Source: Cervus elaphus (taxonomy: Eukaryota > Chordata > Mammalia > Artiodactyla > Cervidae). From it: DNA of 64,000 nucleotides. Location of the stretch: contig NC_057819.1 in NCBI RefSeq assembly GCF_910594005.1, forward strand, positions 126,143,669 to 126,207,668, read 5' to 3'. How positions within the stretch are numbered: the stretch's first letter is position 1; each line of letters starts with the position of its first letter. Position numbers and translations under genes: made by a program. Below, in pieces: positions 33,031-43,477 of this stretch. The notes under the pieces are model-generated. The model was given only the letters and a program-made list of their open reading frames with translations. It did not search any database and had not been told where the DNA came from.

Positions 33031-33849
33031 CCAGCCCAGAATCAGCGCCCCAGAGCCTCAGTACAAGGGCAGCCACCCAGACTGAGAGGATGGCGGTCTT
33101 GGTCTCAGCTCAGTGCACGAGTCGATTAAATTAAGGGACAACCCTGCCCGCTTCTGCCCCAGCTCCCAGCCTGCCTGCCTTCAGGAGCATCCAACTCAAG
33201 ACCGCAGGTTATTTCCTGAACGTAATCGGGGATTTGGTTCCACACTGCCACCCCATGGCCACTCAGCGCAATTGCCCCATCTCCTTCAGATGCTTCGATT
33301 CCCCGGAAGGAGGGGAAAGATAATCACTGGGGACACACACCTAAGCCGGCGTCCGCGAGCTCTCACACGGGCAACCAGCTCCCTCACCATGGGAGCGCTG
33401 TCTTCATGCTCCGCCAGCTTTGAGGGCCTTCTCCTCCTCGTTAGACATTCCAGGATCTTCTGCCGAGTTCCGGGGACAAAGGCAACACCCGACAACGTGT
33501 CAACTGTGCCCTTTATACTGCAAATTCCAGCAACCAGATATACTGGCAGCTAAGAGACAGGGGCCAGGATGTGCTTATCACTAGCAAGGTTCTAGCAAAC
33601 CCTTAGCCAGACCCCAATACGGCCCAGCCCCCCTGGCATTATCTCCAAAGTTCCCACCAGCTCCCTGCAACACAGCATTTGACACTTCGACATTTACTTT
33701 TCTCCCAAGCCTAACCTCAGCATCTCAGAACCTCTGGATGGAAAATTAAGCCCTCTCTGGAACTCTTCAGTGATTCCAAATTGGATAAGTAAGCATGGTC
33801 TGCCTCAGGCCTAACCCCACAGTCTCATGGGATGCTGGCTTAAAATGTT
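33031..33849. other. Unassigned intergenic DNA
   Basis: GC-rich sequence with a few CpGs at about 33340-33420. No repeat family or exon is recognised. Confidence 0.3.
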
Positions 33850-33945
33850 CAACCTTCCAAAAATAAAAATAATCTTTCCAAGGACTTACATCTTATCTCC
33901 CCAGCTCAGCTGTAAGCTCCTTAAGGGGCGGGCCCAGAAACTAAC
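33850..33945 (+). repeat. L2 LINE fragment
   Basis: The diagnostic L2 string CTGTAAGCTCCTTAAGGGG is present, with degraded flanks. Confidence 0.5.
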
Positions 33946-34074
33946 AGAGAGACAAAATCACGGTAAGAGTGAAAGAGAGGACGAACTGGTCTTCCGCTGA
34001 ATGGCCCAAGGGTGGCCTTTGCAGAGTGTCTAGCTCATGAGGGGACAGACGGGTGTCATGTAAAGAAATGTGTG

Positions 34075-34185
34075 TGTTCATTGAGCAAATAATGCCTACT
34101 ATGCACTGGGTGTTGGCTGTATAACGGTGACAACTCGATGCAAGTCCCTGTCCTTGGTGCTGGAGTCTGGAGTGAGCATGAATTA
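34075..34185 (+). repeat. Ancient MIR/L2-like fragment
   Basis: The sequence TGAGCAAATAATGCCTACTA, TGCACTGGGTGTTGG and CAAGTCCCTGTCCTTGG parallels the common 'gagcacctactatgtgccagg' repeat. The exact family is uncertain. Confidence 0.5.
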
Positions 34186-34884
34186 TTATGAGTGATTGAG
34201 GTATTGTTGGGGGGAGGCCACAAGAGTGTAGCCAAATGAGGTGACCCAGTCTGAGGAGCCAACAAAAGCTTCCTAGGGATGCCATGTGTGAGCTGACAAC
34301 TGGGGAGAGAAAAAGAACCTTTTTCATTTAGCAAAGAATAGGATATCTTCTGGAAATTTTTTCCTGGGGGCCCAGAGTTTATGCAAATGAACCCAGTCCA
34401 GAAGGAAGAATTCTAATTGGTCCCAGCAGGTGCTTCCCTGGGCGGGTCAGCACAACAGTGCGGCACCTGTGAACATCTCCTTCAGGGTCCCCGAGGCCAG
34501 CGCTCACTGTCACACCCACTCTCTTCAGATCCGGGGGACTTTTACATGCACATCCAGTCCTTATTCCCTTTCCCCACAAACTAATTCCCCTTGACAGGCA
34601 AGTCCTTGGAGAAAGTGACAAGGCTTTAAATCCCATGGCTTGGCCAAGAACCACTGAGAGACCAGGACTGGGAGCGGACAGAGGATGCAGAGCAGTGGAT
34701 GAAGCAAGGCTGGGCATCAGGGCGGGTGTGGGCCTCAGGTCTCCGCGACTGCACTTGTTTGTAAGCACCCAGTTACTGCTCAAGGTCAAATACAGGCTCC
34801 AGGAGTCTAGAAACTCTAGCTGGCCTTGTCCAGACTCTGTATGGCCCAGATGATAATGTCCACTGACCTGGTGTGTGTGACTTT

Positions 34885-35230
34885 TTTGGAAGGCAGCACA
34901 GTGTGGCAGAAGGGACCAGTTGTCCTAGGGGTTGGGCTTCAATCCCAGTTCTACCACTTCCCAGCTATGTTACCTTGGGCATGAACTTAAAATAGACCTC
35001 AGTTTCCCCATCTGTAAAATGGGAATAATTTGAGGAGTAAATGTATAGGGCTGCAGGAGGATTAAAAGAGATAAACCATGTAGAGTACCATGTAGCGCCT
35101 AGGACCAGTATTAGTTCTTTTAATCACACCACCCATCTTGAGCGGTGGCTGTCATTCCCATTTCAAGGTGAGCAATCTGAGCACAGATCAGGCAGCTAAG
35201 CAGCGCAGCTATGAACTTTCTCCAAACCCA
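34885..35230 (+). repeat. MIR element(s)
   Basis: The MIR landmarks CAGTTCTACCACTTCCCAGC, TTACCTTGGGCATGAAC, CCTCAGTTTCCCCATCTGTA and AAATGGGAATAATTTGAGGA are well preserved. A second MIR-like part (CATTCCCATTTCAAGGTGAG) follows from about 35150. Confidence 0.88.
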
Positions 35231-35330
35231 GACATGACGCAACCTCAGATGTGCCCACTTGCTATAGTGTACACCACTGGCTCTTAATTGTAGTTCTTCT
35301 ATGGATCGCTTTGACTTCTGGTGAAGCCTA

Positions 35331-35710
35331 TTGTTGTTGTTCAGCTGCTAAGTCGTGTCTGACTCGTCGATACCCCATGGACTGCAGCACGCCAAGCATC
35401 CCCGTCCTTCACTATCTCCAGGAGCCTGTTCAAACTCACGCCCATGCAGTTGGTGGTGCTCTCCAACCATCTCATCCTCTGCCGCCCCCTCCTCATTTTG
35501 CCCTCGGTCTTTCCCAGCACCAGGGACACTTTTCCAATGTGTCACCTCCTTGCACCACGTGGCCAAAGTACTGGAGCTTCAGTTTCAGCATCAGTCCTTC
35601 CAGTGAATATTCAGGGTTGTTTTCCTGTAGGACTGACTGATTTGATCTACTTGCAGTCCAGGAGTCTTTTCCATCACCACAATTCAAAAGCATCAGTTCT
35701 TCGGCACTCA
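35331..35710 (-). mobile_element. BovB LINE 3' fragment
   Basis: Antisense BovB 3' end. The minus strand still shows LEGLMLKLKLQYFGHV and a RQRMRWLE block with frameshifts. The TSD tgaagccta lies at 35322-35330 and 35711-35719. Confidence 0.9.
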
Positions 35711-35718
35711 TGAAGCCT

Positions 35719-36062
35719 ACGGATGTGTGCGTGCTAAGTCGCTTCAGTCATGTCTGACTCTTTGCAACCCCACAGACTGTAGCCTGCCAGGCTCCTCTGT
35801 CCATGGGATTCTCCAGGCAAGAATACTGGAGTGGGTTGCCATGCCCTCCTCCAGGGGAGATTCTCGACCCATGGTTTGAAACTGCACCTCCTATGACTCC
35901 TGCATTGCAGGCGGATTCTATATGGCTGAGACACCACGGGAGCCTAAGAATACTGGCGTGGGTAGACTCTCCCTTCTCCAAGGGAATCTTCTTGACCCAG
36001 GAATCGAACCAGGGTCTCCTGCATTGCAAGTGGATCCTTTACCACCTGAGCTACCAGGGAAG
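35719..36062 (-). mobile_element. Compound Bov-tA SINE (full plus truncated copy) with exact TSD
   Basis: The antisense Bov-tA (CGCTTCAGTCATGTCTGACT ... GGCTGAGACACCACGGGAGC) is followed directly by a second tRNA-containing fragment (GAATACTGGCGTGGG ... TGAGCTACCAGGGAAGA). The 13-bp TSD actcatgaagcct at 35706-35718 and 36063-36075 encloses both, so they inserted as one unit. Confidence 0.88.
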
Positions 36063-36111
36063 ACTCATGAAGCCTGTGGACCCATTTAAAAGTATATAAT
36101 TAAATACACAG

Positions 36112-36247
36112 AATTAGAGACTTCCCTGGCAGTCTGTGGTTAGGACTCCAAGCTTCCACTGCCAGGGGAGCAGGTTCCGATCTCTGGTCTGGGAATTAAG
36201 ATCCTACATGTCATGTGGTGTAGTCAAAAAATTAAATAAATAAAAAC
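36112..36247 (+). mobile_element. CHR-type tRNA-derived SINE
   Basis: The head reads GACTTCCCTGGCAGTCTGTG, with TTCCGATCTCTGGTCTGGG, TTAAGATCCTACATGTC and an AAATAAATAAAA tail. Confidence 0.85.
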
Positions 36248-36249
36248 AT

Positions 36250-36935
36250 AGGATTATAATGGTAACCAATGATACTGAACACCAGTGCTTAAGATACGTT
36301 TTTCAGGAGCAAGCGATAATAATATGTGCTTCTTTATTCATGCACTAAATAAAGCATAGTTGCTGATTTAAACCCACCATAATTTCTAAGTCATGATAAG
36401 TGTTAAGAGTATTTTGAAGTATCTGAAACAATTTTAATGTAGTGGAGAAATAGCTGTGAACACCACGGGGCTGTGTTGATTCCATTTATTATTGGAGGAA
36501 ACGCTCAATTTCAATAGAAGTTTCCTGAAACTAAAAGCTGTGAATTTGCCTCACTCAAGCTCCTGGACTTCCTGAATTTACTCCGCAGACCCTAACAGGT
36601 CATGACCTCGGGTCTCTCTCACTTCTCAGGAAGTGCCAGCTACTGTTCTTTGGGACATGGATTCGCCTTGAACATCTGTGAAGACTGATGACTCACTTCC
36701 TCAGGGAGCACACATCCACGTATGCAGACATAATGTTGGCCAGACAATTGCAGGTGGTCCCCAGATGCTCGCAAATCCCCCTAGGATCTCAGAATTAAGA
36801 ACCTTCCTTCCTAAACAGACGTCAGAGTCCTTATCCATTCAGCAGTTTCCTTCAAGAGGAAAATTATCGTGCCATCCCCAAATGTAAACAGTCCTTTGGA
36901 AAAAAAGAAAAAGACAAAGCAATGAGGAAAATTGA
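36250..36935. other. Unassigned DNA with a candidate conserved island at 36.25-36.56 kb
   Basis: The left part is AT-rich and repeat-free (AGCGATAATAATATGTGC, CCACCATAATTTCTAAGTCA, CCATTTATTATTGGAGG). The right part is featureless. Confidence 0.4.
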
Positions 36936-36937
36936 CC

Positions 36938-37153
36938 ACGGGCTTCCCAGGTATTGTAGTGGTAACGAATCCGCCTGCCAACGCAGGAGGTGCAGGTGAC
37001 GTGGATCTGACCCCTGGGTCAGGAAGATCCCCTGGAGCAGGAAATGGCAATGCACTCCAGCGTTCTTCCCTGGAGAATCCCATGGAAAGAGGAGCCTGGC
37101 GAGCTGCAGTCCATGGAATCGCAAGGTGTCAGACACAACTGGGTGATTAACAC
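36938..37153 (+). mobile_element. Bov-tA SINE
   Basis: The head reads GGGCTTCCCAGGTATTGTAG, with GATCCCCTGGAGCAGGAAAT, a degraded Bov-A body (CACTCCAGCGTTCTTCCC) and the end CAGACACAACTGGGTGATTA. Confidence 0.9.
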
Positions 37154-37159
37154 TTTCTT

Positions 37160-37275
37160 TTTTTCTTTCACTTTGCATAGTGTTTTCAAGGTCTGTCCAT
37201 GTTGTAGCATGTGTCAGTATTTTATTTCTTTTTAGGGTTGAATGACATTCCATTGCGTGTGTCTACCACAATGTG
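37160..37275 (-). mobile_element. Small L1 3' fragment
   Basis: The antisense L1 string TTTTCAAGGTCTGTCCATGT and TTGAATGACATTCCATTGCG corresponds to the same region as 39760-39840. Confidence 0.7.
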
Positions 37276-37289
37276 TTGATCCGCTGACG

Positions 37290-38999
37290 GCTCCACGTCA
37301 TCTTACAGGACAATCTAAGCCGTCCCTGACTTGTCTTCTGATACACCTTACCCCTGACTTGAAGCTCCCATGTTTTGAAACATCCTATGTTTGCTGTTCC
37401 ACTCCTCTCTGCCTTTACACTGTTCCCTCAGCCTGCATCTGCCCACCCAAGCCCCCTTGCCTAACTGAGCAACTAAGCACAGGCACACATAGAATTGACC
37501 ATTCAGAAAGAAAATATTTTTCTTAGCCATCCGAGTCAGCAGGCAGCTTTGACCTATCACATCCCATTTCCAGGTCTGATTACTTCACAGAATCCAGTTC
37601 GGAACAAGCCATGGGGGCGAGGCCAGCGGAGAGATGGAGGTGGGGCTGGGAGGGACACGGAATGGGGGTGCTATTTGATTACACTAATTACCAATAACGG
37701 CCCAAGCCAGGAACCCGACCACAAGTCAATTCATTTTTAAAGCAGTATAATAATGTTTAGGATAAGGAATTAATTTTTATAGCCACTGGAGCAGTGGAAT
37801 TTCCACTGCAATACAGATTTATTACAAATTACATTTTCCCCTTAAGTGGTTAACATAAAGACAAAGCAGAAAGGACTCCTTGGCCAGAGCCCCCTTGGGC
37901 TCGACTGGAAACCAAGGGTGGTTGTTAGAGGGGCAGCCACCTCCACCCCAGACTGCCCTACCCGAATGGCAGATGCCTCCCACCCAGCTCAGCACCTCTC
38001 ATTCCAGGGGGATATGAGTAGCATCCTCTAAGGTTCCTGTGGAGACCAGGGCACCGTGCGGACCCCCGGCTGCCTGGTTGACACCCTGGAAGGGGAAAAG
38101 CAATGCAGAGTTGGGGAAGTGAGTGGTATGGTTCCTCAGGCTCCAATTTTCAGTCCCAGGAATTCTGCTTTCAGAGCATAATTTTTGGTTCCCTCTCTAC
38201 CCGCAAACTCCCTGACTTTTCAGACCAACTGTTGTCAGGTGGGGCAACTATGGAGACCCTGAGGTCCTCGGGTGGGCAGACTTCCCTACCCTCCATCTGA
38301 GACAACCAAGCCACAAGTTTCCTGGGAGAATCCCAGGCAAGGTCTGGGGTCTGGGCCCCCTCCCGTCTGTCCAGCTCACCCTCCAGCCTCCCTGCTAATC
38401 GTGGCTGCGCCGTCAGCAGAGCAGCGTTGAGAGGCAGCGCCCCGGCCGCGCCTTGGTGCTCTTGTTGGGCTGGGGGCATGGAGCCTGGGGATCTGCGTGT
38501 TAAAGCACTTCTGGTTCTGATGATGAGCCTCTGTGTGAAGCCCTTCCCTGGGAAAGGCTCTCAGAGCAGCTTCCACATGCACCCCCCAGGGCCAGTTGAA
38601 ATGATCCACTTGGAGCCCTGAATAAATCGGCTTTGACCACAAGGAACCATGAACTCCGACACAACTGGAAACAGGCAGGGGGGTGCAGAGCAGACAGCAG
38701 TGTGTCAGGGACTCCTGTGCTTCCGAAACATCAAGGTCACTTCCTTCCTCAAGCCACAGGTCTTTCGGGGCGGAGCTGCAGGACTCTGCTGCAGGGGTGG
38801 CTCTCATCCAGACTGACCAGGCAACAGGGAGGTACCGCAAACCCGGTACCTAAGCACAGAGGGTCTCAGCTGTTGGGTTCAGCCTTTCCAAACATCAAGG
38901 CCCCTGAACTCACTCTTTCCCATCCTCCAGTCCAGCCATCCCTCCCAGACATCTCACGAGATAACTGACCTAGGGTTTCTTTTTTTCTTTCTTAAAAAG
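37290..38999. other. Unassigned DNA with a candidate conserved island at 37.66-37.86 kb
   Basis: The island has TTTGATTACACTAATTACC, GGAATTAATTTTTATAGCC and ATTACAAATTACATTTTCCCC and no repeat signature. A short CpG-rich patch lies at 38400-38460. No exon is recognised. Confidence 0.4.
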
Positions 39000-39061
39000 T
39001 TATGATAAAATATACATAACATAATATTCATCATGTAGTCACTCATAAAAGTGCAATTCGG

Positions 39062-39180
39062 GGCTTCCCTGGTAGCTCAGCTGGTAAAGAATCTGCCTGC
39101 AATGCAGGTGACACCGGTTTGATTCCTGGGTTGGGAAGTTCCCTTGGAGAAGGGATAGGCTCCCCACTCCAGTATTCTTG
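39062..39180 (+). mobile_element. 3'-truncated Bov-tA SINE
   Basis: A good tRNA-like head (GGGCTTCCCTGGTAGCTCAG, TGATTCCTGGGTTGGGAAG) runs into the Bov-A body and stops at CCAGTATTCTTG. The next Bov-tA starts there without a spacer. Confidence 0.92.
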
Positions 39181-39390
39181 GGCTTTCCTGATGGCTCAGA
39201 TGGTAATGAATCCGCCTGCAATGCGGGAGACCTGGGTTCCACCCCTGGGTTGGGAAGATCCCCTGAAGGAGGGCATGGCGACCCACTCCAGTATTCTTGC
39301 CTGGAGATTCCCCATGGACAGAGGAGCCTGGCAGGCTACAGTCCACGGGGTTGCAAAGAGTTGGACATGATGCGAGCAACTAAGCAGATA
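39181..39390 (+). mobile_element. Bov-tA SINE
   Basis: Full-length: GGCTTTCCTGATGGCTCAGA head, CCACTCCAGTATTCTTGCC body, and TGATGCGAGCAACTAAGCAG end. Confidence 0.93.
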
Positions 39391-39405
39391 CACAAGAGTG
39401 CGATC

Positions 39406-39515
39406 AGGGAATTCCCGGGGGTCCAGGGGTTAGGACTCGGCGCTCCCAACGCAGGGGGCACAGGCTCCATCCCTGGTTGGGGAACTGAGATCCCACAAGG
39501 TGCAGGCAAAAAGCA
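39406..39515 (+). mobile_element. CHR-type tRNA-derived SINE
   Basis: The head reads GGGAATTCCCGGGGGTCCAG, with GGCTCCATCCCTGGTTGGGG and ACTGAGATCCCACAAGGTG. It is short, and a target-site copy flanks each side. Confidence 0.83.
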
Positions 39516-40208
39516 TAGAAAGTGCAATTCATCGGCATTAATTACGTTCACGACGTTGTGTCACCTTCACCATTACCTGAAGTTTTCTCATTGTCTCAGC
39601 TGAAACTGTCCCTGTGAAGCAGTAACTCCCCCATCCCCCACGCCAGCCCCTGGGAGGCTCTATTCTTTCCGTCTCTGTGAATTTAGCAGTGCAGCCTCCT
39701 GTAAGTGAAATCATATGATATTTGTCCTTCTGTGTCTGGCTTATTTCACTTAACGTAATGTTTTCAAGGTCCATCCTTATTGTAAATATGCCAAAATTTC
39801 ATATCCTTTTACATTCGAATAGTAGTCCATTGTATGTTTATCCATTCATCCACTCATCTGTCGATAGACACTTGAGTTGTTTCCACCTTTTGGCTACAAT
39901 GAATAAAGCTGCTGTGAACATGGGTGTACAAATATCTGTTCCAGTTCCTGCTTTCAATTCCTTGGGGTGTATACCTAGGAGTGAATTGCTGGATCATACG
40001 GTAATTCTATATTTTTGAGAAGCCAGCAAACTGTTTTCCATGGCAGCTGCCTCATTTTTACATTCCCAACCTCCAAAGCACAAGGGTTCCAATTTCTCCA
40101 CATCCTTTCCCACACGTGTCATTTTTCGTTCTGTAAATAATAAGCCACCTTAGTAAGTGTGAAACGGCATCAATTTTTCATCTTGATTTGGACTTCCCTA
40201 ACGACTAA

Positions 40209-40263
40209 TGGGGCTGCAGTCCATGGGGTCCCACAGAGTCAGACATGACTGAAGCGACTCAGC
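40209..40263 (+). mobile_element. Severely 5'-truncated Bov-A tail
   Basis: Only the last ~55 bp of Bov-A remain (GGGCTGCAGTCCATGGGGTC, then GACATGACTGAAGCGACTCA, then AGC repeats). The flanking near-repeats acgactaatgg and atgaccaatgg look like a diverged TSD. Confidence 0.85.
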
Positions 40264-40279
40264 AGCAGCAATGACCAAT

Positions 40280-41145
40280 GGTGCTGAGTGGTCCGGGTTT
40301 CACTGCGAGGAGTCGGACTTTGGGAATTTTTGAGACAGCCCCCAGAGGTCCTTGGGAGCACCTGGCTGATGTGATGGTTGGGGAAGGACTTGCTCCCCAG
40401 CCTCCGAGATGCTGTTGACTGAGCCCACCCGTGGGTGCTAGGCCGGCCATGCCCAGCCCAGCCTGCTGCCTGGCCACATTGCCCGGCCTGCTTGGGGCTG
40501 GGCCAGACACTTAGACACGTCCTTCTCATTAGACTTCCCAGGAAGCCTTCAGTGAGAGTCCCTCAGTCTCCAAACTGGCTTGAATTTAGATTCCAACTGG
40601 AGCATTTTTCTCCTTTACCTGAAAAAGTCTAATTAAGCAGAAAAACTGGAGGGTTTTTTTTCCTGCCTGCTTTTGCCATAAGGAAAATTTCCCCTCCATT
40701 TCCTTTGACGTTAGCATTCCTGGTTCATATCACAATCAATTTGCCTGAGAAAGCCCAGGTAATAAGAACAGCTCCTCACCTGTATTCCTCTCCCCTGCCC
40801 CCCACCAACCGCCCCCGCCCGCCCCCCACCCCCCCACCACACACACACACACAAGCTCAGCTAGCCAGGTAGGAGGGCATTCCCTCCAGCAGGCTGGGTG
40901 TGACCTCAGCCATCGAAGTCCCATGAAGGAATTCATCCTCTCAAGGCATCTTAGATATATGCTTTCTTAATGAAAGCAGCCATCTCTGACCTACTTGGTA
41001 AGTAGATTCAGATTGGACGTTTTCTTAAAGCTAAATATGTTGACACACACAACACTAGTGTCTCCCAGATATATAACTCCATCGTCAAAGGGCTTGGTGT
41101 CCCCAAATTTCCCTTTTTCTTTAAAAGATTTTTCTTAACGTGGAC
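40280..41145. other. Unassigned DNA with a candidate conserved island at 40.6-40.76 kb
   Basis: The first 300 bp are GC-rich and featureless. At 40.6-40.76 kb lies AT-rich, repeat-free sequence (AAGTCTAATTAAGCAG, CATATCACAATCAATTTGCC). Confidence 0.35.
40796..40853. repeat. C-rich tract followed by (CA)n
   Basis: Runs of four to seven C separated by A or G (40796-40838) lead into nine CA units (40836-40853). The complementary strand is G-quadruplex-prone. Confidence 0.85.
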
Positions 41146-41149
41146 CATT

Positions 41150-41308
41150 TTTGAAGTCTTTATTGAATTTGTCACAATATTACTTCTGTTTTATGTCTGG
41201 GTTTTTCACTGTGCGGCATGTGGGATCTTAGCTTCCTGAAGAGGGATTGAACCCTCACCGCCTGCATTGGTAGGTGCATTCTTCACCACTGGGCCACCGG
41301 GAAAGTCC
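41150..41308 (-). mobile_element. CHR-type tRNA-derived SINE
   Basis: The minus-strand head is GGACTTTCCCGGTGGCCCAG, with GGTTCAATCCCTCTTCAGG and AGCTAAGATCCCACATGCCG, and an A-rich tail. Confidence 0.8.
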
Positions 41309-41384
41309 CTCTCCCAAAATTTCCAATGTGGAATCTTTTGGGAGAGCACCAGACAGTACAAAAGTCACAAACGCCTAACTGGAG

Positions 41385-41465
41385 CCATGTGACTGGAACT
41401 TCTCTGCGTCTCTCTCTCCCCATCTGTAAAACGGGTATGACATGACCTCTTTTGTTTCCTATGAT
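41385..41465 (+). repeat. MIR fragment
   Basis: The MIR-like core CTCTCTCCCCATCTGTAAAA followed by CGGGTATGACATGACCTC matches the MIR 'CCCCATCTGTAAAATGGG' region. Confidence 0.65.
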
Positions 41466-41534
41466 AAGCGTGAATGAAGGACAAGTGTGCTGAGTGGCCA
41501 GGGCTGTGGACATAAGGGGACCCCAAGCCTTTCA

Positions 41535-41795
41535 ACGGCACCCAACTCCAGTACTCTTGCCTGGAAAATCCCATGGATGGGGGAGCCTGGTAGGCTGCAG
41601 TCCATGGGATCGTTAAGAGTTGGACATGACTGAGCGACTTCACTTGCACTTTTCACTTTCATGCATTGGAGAAGGAAATGACAACCCACTCCAGTGTTCT
41701 TGCCTGGAGAATCCCAGGGACGGGGGAGCCTGGTGGGCTGCCGTCTATGGGGTCGCACAGAGTCGAACATGACTGAAGCGACTTAGCAGCAGCAG
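41535..41795 (+). mobile_element. BOV-A2 SINE (Bov-A dimer) with exact TSD
   Basis: There are two Bov-A monomers in tandem, each with ACTCCAGT.CTTGCCTGGA and a GACTGA.GCGACTT end, joined by CACTTGCACTTTTCACTTTC. There is no tRNA-like head, which distinguishes BOV-A2 from Bov-tA. The exact 11-bp TSD caagcctttca is at 41524-41534 and 41796-41806, and a (AGC)n tail precedes the right TSD. Confidence 0.95.
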
Positions 41796-41925
41796 CAAGC
41801 CTTTCAGAAACACACGGTCTCAATTGGTCCTCCTTACCCCCAGGTCTCAGGAGCTCTGGTATCTAGGGTAAGCGGTAAGGGCACAAGATCCCAAGGGGTT
41901 TGGAAGTTTGAAGGAAGGCAAAGGG

Positions 41926-42115
41926 CTCAGCGGGTAAAGCATCTGCCTGCAATGCAGGAGACATACGTTTAATCCCTGGGTCGGGAAAATACCCTGGAGG
42001 AGGAAATGGCAAGCCACTCCAGTATTCTTGCCTGGAGAATCCCATGGACAGGGGAGCCTGGCGGGCTACAGTCCACGGGGTTGCAAAGGGTTGGGCAGGA
42101 CTGAGCCACTGAGGA
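41926..42115 (+). mobile_element. Bov-tA SINE, 5' end eroded
   Basis: It begins inside the tRNA-like head (GGGCTCAGCGGGTAAAGCAT). It continues CTGCCTGCAATGCAGGAGAC and CCACTCCAGTATTCTTGCC and ends GGACTGAGCCACTGAGG. Confidence 0.9.
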
Positions 42116-42129
42116 TGGCAGCACAGGCG

Positions 42130-42720
42130 CCTCTGGATGTGGCACCATCACAGACTCCTCCGTGAGAAGAGGAGGGAGGCTGTGAGGACCAGCTGAGACC
42201 ATAAGACTGGACCATGGCTTGGAGGCAGCACTCAGCGCCGGCTGCCCCAGGCCCCTGGCGCTGTCACGCTCAGCTTTGGCTCACAGACTCTGTTCCCTCT
42301 CCAGTGACCACACAGGTGGCAGGGCCACAACCTCTGATCCCCACCAGGAGGCCCATCTGGAAGTGGGTCACAGACCTGACAAGCTGTAGCAGGAAGGGCC
42401 CCTACAACTGCTAACATTCACAGCAGCTCCCCAGGTTTGGAGGAAGTCAAACTTGGCAGGATGGGAGACGGGTGGGTGGGGAGCGGGTCATTTCTCTATC
42501 AACTCATTCCCCTGTCTTTTGCTGGAATAACTTCATTCTCATTAGCAGCTAAAACTGAGAGCGATGTGACATTATCATAAAGGTAAATACATAATCACAG
42601 CAGGGGCAGGTTTCAAAGCTGATTATTTATCCAACCAACCGGAAACATGTGAGCGAAACCATCCTTCTCTGACGGGTGGGCAGAATCAGAATTGCGTTGT
42701 CAGTGTGTACTTAAATGTTG
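42130..42720. other. Unassigned DNA with a candidate conserved island at 42.48-42.70 kb
   Basis: The right part is AT-richer than its neighbourhood and repeat-free (TCATTCTCATTAGCAGCTAAA, GTGACATTATCATAAAGGT, AGCTGATTATTTATCC). Confidence 0.4.
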
Positions 42721-42723
42721 ATC

Positions 42724-42925
42724 TGTTGGGTTGGTGGCTCAGACAGGAAAGAAGCTGCCTGCATTGCAGGAGACCTGGGTTCCATCCCTGGGTCAGGAAG
42801 ATCCCCTGGAGAAGCGAATGGCAGCCCACTCCAGTATTCTTGCCTGGAGAATCCCATGGACAGAGGAGCCTGGTGGGTTATAGTCCAGGGGGTCACAAAG
42901 AGTCGGGCACAACTGAACATACTTG
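42724..42925 (+). mobile_element. Bov-tA SINE
   Basis: The head is partly eroded (GTTGGGTTGGTGGCTCAGA). CTGCATTGCAGGAGACCTGG and CCACTCCAGTATTCTTGCC follow, and the element ends GTCGGGCACAACTGAACATA. Confidence 0.9.
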
Positions 42926-43118
42926 GGTCGATACCTTTTTAAAAGAGCACCTTTTAAGGAGCCGTCGTTAGGTGGGGGCATGTTGGTTGGGGCGTGGAGC
43001 ATGGAAACCATTCCTGAGAGCTTCTTGGTGCCTCTCAGCCACACATTCGTGAAGGGCTTCCCCTGCAACCAGAACAAAGGTTTTTAGGGACCTGGAATGT
43101 GTCTTTAGAAATACATCT

Positions 43119-43400
43119 GGGGCTTCCCTGGTGGTCCAGTGGTTAAGAATCTGCCTCGCAACGCAGGGGACACAGGTTTGAGCCCTGGTCCGGGAAGATC
43201 ACACTTGCCAAGGAGCAACTGACCTGGTGCTCCACAGCTGCTGAACCCACGAGCCGCAACTACTGAAGCCCAAGTGCCTAGAGCCGGAGCTCCCCAACAA
43301 GAGAAGCCACTGCCACGAGAAGCCCGCACACCACACCTGGAGAGCAGCCCCCACTCACTGCAACTAGAGAAAGACAAAGACCCGCCATGGCCAAAAAAAT
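43119..43400 (+). mobile_element. Long CHR/SINE2-type SINE with exact TSD
   Basis: The head reads GGGGCTTCCCTGGTGGTCCA, the body contains GCAACTACTGAAGCCCAAG and CACTCACTGCAACTAGAG, and the end is GGCCAAAAAAAT. The exact 10-bp TSD aaatacatct lies at 43109-43118 and 43401-43410. Confidence 0.93.
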
Positions 43401-43477
43401 AAATACATCTTTAAATAAAAAAAGAGACACGTTTTGGATTCATTTTTTCCCAACAGATTCTGCATGAGCTGGCTCAG

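Larger units (their letters stand above)
39000..40208 (-). mobile_element. L1 3' region, minus orientation, interrupted by a SINE cluster
   Basis: L1 antisense sequence is present at 39000-39060 and 39519-40208. Landmarks are GTAAGTGAAATCATATGATAT, CTTGAGTTGTTTCCACCTTT, GGTGTATACCTAGGAGTG and GAGAAGCCAGCAAACTGTTTT. Between the two parts sit three SINEs. Confidence 0.88.

Noticed and set aside
38390..38470. Short CpG-rich patch as a possible CpG-island promoter
   Set aside because: Too short (about 80 bp) and isolated, with no exon or splice donor following on either strand that I could support.
39049..39530. Regularly spaced direct repeats resembling a CRISPR-like array
   Set aside because: The repeats are SINE copies and their TSDs. 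Unit sizes are unequal and the genome is mammalian.
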